Source: Marisa cornuarietis (taxonomy: Eukaryota > Mollusca > Gastropoda > Architaenioglossa > Ampullariidae). From it: 64,000 nt of DNA. Every line of letters starts with the position of its first letter. The first letter of the stretch is position 1. A program made the translations under genes and the position numbers. The stretch covers positions 8,605,501 through 8,669,500 of the forward strand of contig SMMW01000046.1 in assembly GCA_004794655.1 (NCBI GenBank), in the 5' to 3' direction. The notes below the pieces were generated by a model. It worked only from the letters and a program-made list of their open reading frames with translations. It was not told where the DNA came from and did no database searches. Shown here one piece after another: positions 57,358 to 64,000 of this stretch.

Positions 57358-59675
57358 ATGGAAGCGCTGCTTGACTCAGCAGCAGACGACACTATGACTC
57401 GGCTAATGTTAGAGCCGTCTTCTGCGATTTCCTCGTACATTGGCGACAGAGAAGCGCTGATGATGCTGAGAGTTTGCGATTCTACATGTACTTCAGATGA
57501 GGGTACGTCCGAAACCTGCACGTGCCACTGGGAAGCAGACGATGGACCCAGCACTTCACAAGAACAGTGCATGAGTAGAGTGCTGTCTTCGGAGAAATCT
57601 GTCTCAAATCCAAAATTACTTCAGGCTGAAGTGACAAACCAGGTGCCCAATGTTCAGCCTCTTCAAATGCAACCAGGTGTGCAACAATTTGAGTTTCCTC
57701 GAAAACATTTTGAAAATGCTTAAGGCTAAGTTTGTTTGTTTTTTTTAAAACCATTTTCGCCAAATTGTGAAATGCATGAGTGGCAGACGCAGTCTTGCAC
57801 GCGCGCGCATGCACACACATTCGCACGCGGGTAAGTACACTGATAATTCAAAAATTGCCTATGACTGCTAATGTATAGTTTTGGTGTAGCCATGGCAACT
57901 TGGGTCAGTGTAAAGCTATGTACGTTTGTGGCAGAGGAAGCTGACAGTAAGAAGACAAAAAAGAAGCAGAGATGGCAGTTTACCTTACCTCAAAAGCAGG
58001 AATTGGAAGCAGCGTTTAAGGAAAATATGTATCCAAGCAAGTGGCGCTTAAAACAATTCTCAGAAAGCCTGGCTGTCCCATTGCCAACCCTCAGGGTAAA
58101 CATTCTTTAATCGTTGGCTTTTCTCCTGTCAATATGCATTTCTACATTATTTTACTGGTTAAGCATTGATATAATTATAACATTCAAAATTTAAAAAATT
58201 ACTTTCTTGAAAGAATGAGCTGTTTATTATTTATATTTTGTGTGTTCTAAAATTGTTGACAGGCATATTTGGACTTTGGTCATGACTAGACTAGAAATGT
58301 AATTTTTTTCTGTGAAATAAAATTTTAAATTACAAAGCCATGTTAAAATATAGATTGTAATAGGAAACATCAGCTGAAATAGTGGCTATTTGTAAAATTT
58401 TTTCCCCCCCCCCCAAAGGGTACAAGACTATTGCATTATCTGCTGAGTTGTGTTTTGTAATGTCGTAAACTTAGGATTACTGTGTGAATAGTGAAGTATA
58501 CAAACCATATAATAAAATAACACTTATCTCTGACAATTTTCGGCTTATAAATAATGTTTAGCATTTTAATTCTTTCTGTAATTATATAGGTCTGGTTTCA
58601 AAACAAGCGTTGGCGTTTGCGAAGATCTTTTGATATATGTGACAGTCAGGATATTTGTCAAAACAGAAAAAAGTTGCAGGATAGAGCGAAAGAGCTGAGA
58701 AAAGAGAAAATCTTGCTTACTAACAAAATGCCTGTTTCACCAAATTGTGCTTCCATTACAAGTGTTGGGATCCGTCCTGTAGAAAGTAAAGCTGGCAACT
58801 TACCAATTGCGACCTCACCTGGCTTGACCCAGCCTGCTTGTGTTTGGAGCAAAACCCAGGCAGAGAACAGGAGTGAAAGTGTGGCATGCAGCCTGAATTC
58901 AACAAATCTTATCCCTGGATGGAATGCTTTGCCATTTTACTGGCCTCAGAACCACTTAGCACTCCCTGTCTCTACATATTCTCCTTACTCTTATCCCTTG
59001 CCAGTCTTTCCCAGCAGTCCTGTCTGCAGTGGAAAATCCAGTATACCTTGCCTCATTCCACCAATCTATTCCAGCACTTGCTATCCACAGTCACCACCTC
59101 AGAAGCCACTTGCCTGTGATAGTCAGCAAGCTACTGTGGACTTAGCTACCTCTAAACAAGGGATGCAGAGCACAGAAACTATGTTCCCATTTCCCCCATC
59201 CTCTGGTGTCCACGTGTGTCAGTGCGCCTCATGCCGTCATGCAGGCCTTAACACCCCATCTGGTTTGCCCTGGTCCATCTGTACACCCCCCATGAGTGCA
59301 CCTATTCCATTTGGCCTGATGCTTCAACGCTCCCTTACAGAATCCACCCTGACAGGTTCCTCAAGTCCTCAAGCAAATGGCATGTTTGGCTGGGGAGTAC
59401 CCCCTACTCCTGTGAGTCCTTTCTTCCCTGCCAGCACCATGAATATGGTCCCATCATTTTCATTCACCACTTCCAGGCCTGATGACCTCATTGCCATGCA
59501 TCCCATGATCAATATGGAGAGAGCCCAGGGGCAAACTTCATCAAGTACCTTAAGATTTGGATCGTCTTTGAGCAGTGCCACAGAGGCATCAAGTTCTGGA
59601 ACTCTGTCTCCTAGTTACTGTCATGGAGAAGACCTTTCCATTGATCTCGGCAGTGACAGTGAAGAGGAGAACTAA
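57358..59675 (+). CDS. Divergent homeobox gene HD2, 3 exons, about 521 aa
   Basis: Exons are 57358-57676, 57935-58095 and 58590-59675; 1566 nt. Exon 1 could instead end at the donor GGTACGT near 57501, also phase 1, giving a shorter N-terminus. The homeodomain is residues 115-174, starting KKKQRWQFTLPQ, with L16, F20, Y25 and helix 3 VWFQNKRWRLRRS. Invariant W48, F49 and N51 are present, but K52 replaces the usual R and W6 and W54 are odd. It is flanked by Lys-rich sequence. The tail is Pro/Ser-rich (SPYSYPLPVFPSSP) with HVCQCASCRHAG in the middle and an acidic end, LGSDSEEEN. Expected to be a nuclear transcription factor. Its 161-nt homeodomain exon and 46/47 intron match HD1. An upstream in-frame stop supports the ATG. 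Confidence 0.88.
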
Positions 59676-62600
59676 GAGCGGATGTGTATATGCTGGACAG
59701 TGCTTTGCTCATCAGGGCTTGATATTGCAGATTTTTTAAAATCTTGCAGCATATAAATGTACCAGAATGCACTGCTTGCATTAAAGGCGATGAAAAGAAC
59801 ATACATAGCCTATAGTAAAATGGAGAGCTTGTTGACTTTTTCACTGTGTAGTTTGTTGCAAATAATGTAACATCAAAGTATGTTGGAGTTCTTGTTTTGC
59901 TCTTAACCATCTTTGTCATCAGATTTTCAGAGTTTTGACACCACTATGAAAAATAGACATTTCCTAGAGTTTTGTGTTCTAGGTGTCATTTCTTTCTCAA
60001 ACATGAACAGTAATAATTATTTAACGATATCTTTAGAAGTAATAGTAATCAAAGTTTTTTGCTTTAGGTTTCTTTTTAGTAACTTTTGCTAGGACTAGCA
60101 AAATATTTTAGTATGTTTTTTCATTGTTGAAACGGGTAAAGATTATTCTGTATGAAGATGCCAAGTTTCTTTGTTCACTTTAATTTCATGTTACAGTTAC
60201 TTTGTGAACAATTCAAATTGTTCATATTCTTCTTAGTCCAGTATGTTGCAGTTTATTGTTTAAGTTATAAAATTATTTTGACATAATAGATTAATGATGT
60301 TGGCAGAAAATTTGTGTGAAGCAGATCATTCATTGATTTATTTCTGATAAATGCCAAATACACAATGTAACAGGCCATGCTGTCATTATTTGCTCATTAA
60401 AGGAAACGTTAATAACTGTGATGATTGTATATATATATATACAGCAAAAGCACTTTGGATGAGAATGTTACTGCTAGCCAGCACACTGAAGTCACAAGCA
60501 CGTTTTTTAAATGTCAGCAAGTCTAAGATTCTTGCTGTTTAAGTTTCATAAGCAATGATGCTGCAACTTTGTGTATACCTTCATACAGGAAAAAAGGTCT
60601 GCTTTTCTAATTCTCTTTTCTGAAAAAGTTGCTATGGATCCATGGTATTTAGAAGACTGCACCTCTAATAGAGGATGGACTCGTAAAAGAGAGCAAGAGT
60701 TTTGTGGTTCAGATGGGGGTAGTAATAGTATTTAGAGCAATAAAAATGTGATTTGTCCATATCTAAATCCATAATGTGGATAATTTTATTTCATTTAGGT
60801 GGCACATTATGTTGGTAAGGGCAGCACTTATATGTTTAAGTTGAAAACTTCTGCATTTGAAGGTGAAGTGCTATAGTGGTAACCAAATGTTCACTCTAAA
60901 CACTGCAACAGTGAAGATCTACAGAAGGTTAGAAATGTGTAGTTTTATTGCAGAAATCTGGCCACAGCACACAAATAACACACTGTCTGTGCATACTGCA
61001 TGTTTCATATGGACATGCTCACAGTAAAAATTTTATGTACTTGAAGCTGTAGAAGCCTTGCACAGAAAATGAAAACAACTTTGCTGCTCAAGGCAAATTT
61101 GCACAAAGATTTCCAGCCCTGGCCCCATGGACTTTGCTCATTATTTAATTGATCCAGCCAAATTAATTTACAAACTTGGTCAGAATGGAAGACATGCTGT
61201 CAGCCTGACAACGCACACTACAGTTATGATGAAATGGAACAATCAGAATCTACTGGAGTACACAAAGCAGTTGTGCATGACAGCAGTCTCAATACATGAA
61301 GCAGTCATAATGCCACAGCCTGTCATGATGTGTAATATGCATTCTTGGTTTAAAAATGGTTTCCCATTATCAGTTTGCTATGTGAATACACATTTAGCTG
61401 GAAACAAAAACAAAACTATAATACTTAATATCCTTAAATATGGGGAACCTGCCAAGGGAAAAAGACTATACCTTTCTCTAAAACTGCAAACCATCATAGT
61501 TTATATGAACATGTACAAAAAGTCTGTGTCGGTCTAAAACCAGGGAGAAGAAATGACATTCTGCAAAAGACCACCACGTGCACAAATATTCTGAGAACAA
61601 TACCTAGCAGTCTGTTACATTTCTATAGGAAATGCTCACACCCCACAATATTTACAAATGCACAACTCAAGTTCCAACTTATAAAAATATTTACAAGAAT
61701 TATGCCTTTCTTATTTTCCACACTGCCCATCCCAACTGTAGTGACTAGTAACAGTTAAACATATTCATTCTTCTCAATCTTTGTGCCACCTCCAAACACT
61801 TCAAAATATCCATCTAACACAAAACCAGTTTACTCACACCATGCACCACAAATCCAACCATCAAAACATTTACCTGTTTCCTTTTAGTCATCATGCAGTG
61901 AACTATTAACTCGAAAAAGGCATCAACAGCGTCACATACTGGTGCTCAGTGTCTCCTTGCACTGAGATAAATGATACTTCCACATTTTCACTGCAAAATT
62001 CTTGGGTAAAACTCACTGAAAAAAATGTTTACAACCCAAACATGCAAAAACTTTATATTTTTTTGATTTCACCCAATAAACATTTATATATAATCATTGT
62101 ACAAATTTAAAGATTTATTTTGGAAAAAATGGTGAAATTTTGACTAATCTGAAAAGCCCCACAATTGTTAGGGTACAATTGTGCCCTTATTCAGTTAAAA
62201 AAAAAAAACTCTTTCAATCACCATACAACTTTAGGTCACATTTGCTACAGGACTAAAGTGCACCACTTTTCATGTTGCAAACAAAATGTAAATATCAGAT
62301 TATGTACACTCATGAAAAGTGAAAGACTTTATAAAAGGTGGAAAGGTGTGTGTATATGGTACATCTGAGTAACTCAAGGTAGTCTAAGTGAGCTCGTCAT
62401 TTACAATATACCTGTACTTTAAAATGGCCATAAGATTGCAAAACAAACAAAAATTTTTTTTTTTTTTGCTCATTAACATGTTCTTCAGCACGTTCTGGTT
62501 TTATGTGCAGTCAAATATTTTTGAAAAACTGGTCATCATTATATACATGTATTGGCATCTGTAATTAAAAATTGCCTTCAGAATATTTTTAAAATTATTG

Positions 62601-63449
62601 TGATCATGGTACTTTTCCCCTTGCTTAACCATCACTTGTTTCCTTTGAGTCTTGTCCAAGATTTTTCACCGAATCACAGATTACAGCTTTAAAAACTCTT
62701 ACTCTCCTGAACACAACATAGCAAAATCTTGCAACAAATGGAAAATACCTGTTGCAAACCACAGCCATAATTAAACATATTTTCAAAGGAAAATGAATGC
62801 AGATAAATGGTATATACATGGCAGAATGTATGAGCAAATTGTTAAAAACAAAATGACCTGACCCAAGACAAGAACAGAAAGAGCTGACAGGGCAATTTTG
62901 ATGCCATGTCAAAATACCTTGTAACAAGATTTATTTTAACTTAACAGTGTCACTGTTTCAAAATTATTTCATCATTGTGCTGATTGCCTTTCAACAAAAG
63001 CAGAATGAAGCAAATGCCTATTTGTAGGCAGTTTTGTGCTAGTCATCAGACCATTGCATCAATATTCCCTAATGCTGAATGGGACCTGTTTTTCTTTTCT
63101 TTTTTTCATGTACATTCCTGAAAATGGCTGGAAAGGGGAATTTCAGTTCATCAAAATGTTCGCCGGCCATCTGTTTTATACAGCCAACTTCAGTTTTTAT
63201 GTGTTTGTCTATGATCTATGAATGCTGTACCTGAACAAAAACTCATCTTGGCAGGAAATGTCAAGAGAACATGTTGTTTCACCTGAAAATTAATCCAGAC
63301 AATCACAGGAAATAAGCCTTTTATTTCGATGGACTAAAATAAACTGTTATGATGCTTTGCTCATATTGTTCATGTGGTGAATCAGCTAATGATTTTCTGT
63401 ATGAGTCATATGTTGTGGGTTCATGGTGATGTCTGAATCTCAGTACACA
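59676..63449 (+). other. HD2 3' UTR and intergenic DNA
   Basis: AATAAA near 60740 is a candidate polyadenylation signal. An ORF of 136 codons (61127-61537) shows no recognisable protein feature. The rest is AT-rich and appears non-coding. Confidence 0.4.
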
Positions 63450-63610
63450 TCAGTATTCTTAATAAAATGTGAAACTTATGTAGCACAGAATCATGCTCAT
63501 ATAGGAGCATGAACTCAATACGAAAGTAGGTTAATCTGTAGTACATGAAGGTACAATGATGAGAATATACAAAAGACAGTAAACATACAAAGATAACAGT
63601 AATGACAAAA
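63450..63610 (+). repeat. Dispersed repeat copy
   Basis: AATAAAATGTGAAACTTATG, GTAGCACAGAATCATGCTC and GGAGCATGAACTC, then an A-rich body. It is organised like 52500-52690. Confidence 0.5.
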
Positions 63611-64000
63611 AGTAATCAACAATGGGATATCAGCAGGACAGATGAATCATGAGTAGTAAAAGGAGGTGGGGGGATAAAAGAGAGAAAACAGGTTACTAGT
63701 GGACCTTAAATTCTCTCTACTTGAAGCCTCAGACTTTACGTTGGATTTTGCTTTTCTCAGTATTGTGACGATGATCATGAGAAAATCACAGATGGACGTG
63801 TACACTTCTCCATTAGCTTTTCCCCTTCCCACCCACCACCTATGCACAAAAGCATGCATACTTCTCTCCACTACCCTTTAACCCCACTTCCCATGCACAC
63901 ATCTCACTAGCTTTTACCCTCCCTCATTCATTCATTCATTTGTCCCTTGACTGGCACGAGAAGATGGGGGGGTGGGGGAGACAGATGTGGCAGCTGACAA
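63611..64000. other. No feature recognised at the right edge
   Basis: Contains a short TCAT tract (63925-63940) and a G-rich run near 63966. No gene is seen. Confidence 0.3.

Noticed and set aside
61127..61537. 136-codon plus-strand ORF downstream of HD2
   Set aside because: AT-rich, no domain or splice context; likely chance in the 3' UTR or intergenic DNA.
1..64000. CRISPR arrays, operons, Shine-Dalgarno sites, prophage
   Set aside because: The spliced gene structure shows this is eukaryotic nuclear DNA, and the repeats are microsatellites or transposon ends.

Overview
This window is nuclear DNA from a bilaterian animal. Genes are split by GT/AG introns, and the DNA is AT-rich with many microsatellites and several kinds of small mobile element. 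The protein repertoire (DRAP1, RPS6KC1, ARL2, homeobox genes), two unusual homeodomains, a tRNA-derived SINE and RTE-like LINEs fit a lophotrochozoan, most likely a mollusc. That species call is an inference. All exon joins below were made by hand from splice signals and reading phase.

Left third (1-22.4 kb). Two genes lie on the minus strand. DRAP1 (NC2-alpha; 5' part only, 705-2112) is preceded by a 13-exon RPS6KC1 homologue (6313-19780; PX, MIT and a kinase-like domain, 1342 residues). RPS6KC1 intron 8 holds a nearly full-length but dead RTE-like LINE (11075-14232). RPS6KC1 and the complete five-exon small GTPase gene ARL2 (20023-22395, plus) start head to head, 242 bp apart.

Middle (24.7-43 kb). 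An eight-exon minus-strand gene (24740-29926) encodes a 352-residue protein that looks like a beta-propeller with an FG-GAP-like end; I could not name it. Two matching tRNA-Arg(ACG) genes follow in opposite orientations (30140-30212 plus, 31798-31870 minus). Next comes a 1.2-kb element with 24-bp terminal inverted repeats that encodes a THAP zinc finger (33040-34265), with a complete SINE nested inside it. From 34.3 to 43.8 kb I find no convincing gene. That stretch is partly GC-rich and may be regulatory DNA for the gene to its right.

Right third (43.8-64 kb, all plus strand). Two divergent homeobox genes flank a small three-exon gene. HD1 (43878-51349, 612 residues) and HD2 (57358-59675, about 521 residues) each carry homeodomain residues up to position 46 on a 161-nt exon of the same phase, with an intron at homeodomain position 46/47. 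This suggests an old tandem duplication. The gene between them (54090-56107, 116 residues) ends in a TTxGxxGWR motif like that of ciliary microtubule inner proteins. Small DNA transposon remnants (mariner-, piggyBac- and hAT-like, plus a foldback element) are scattered throughout. No CRISPR, operon or prokaryotic feature is present.
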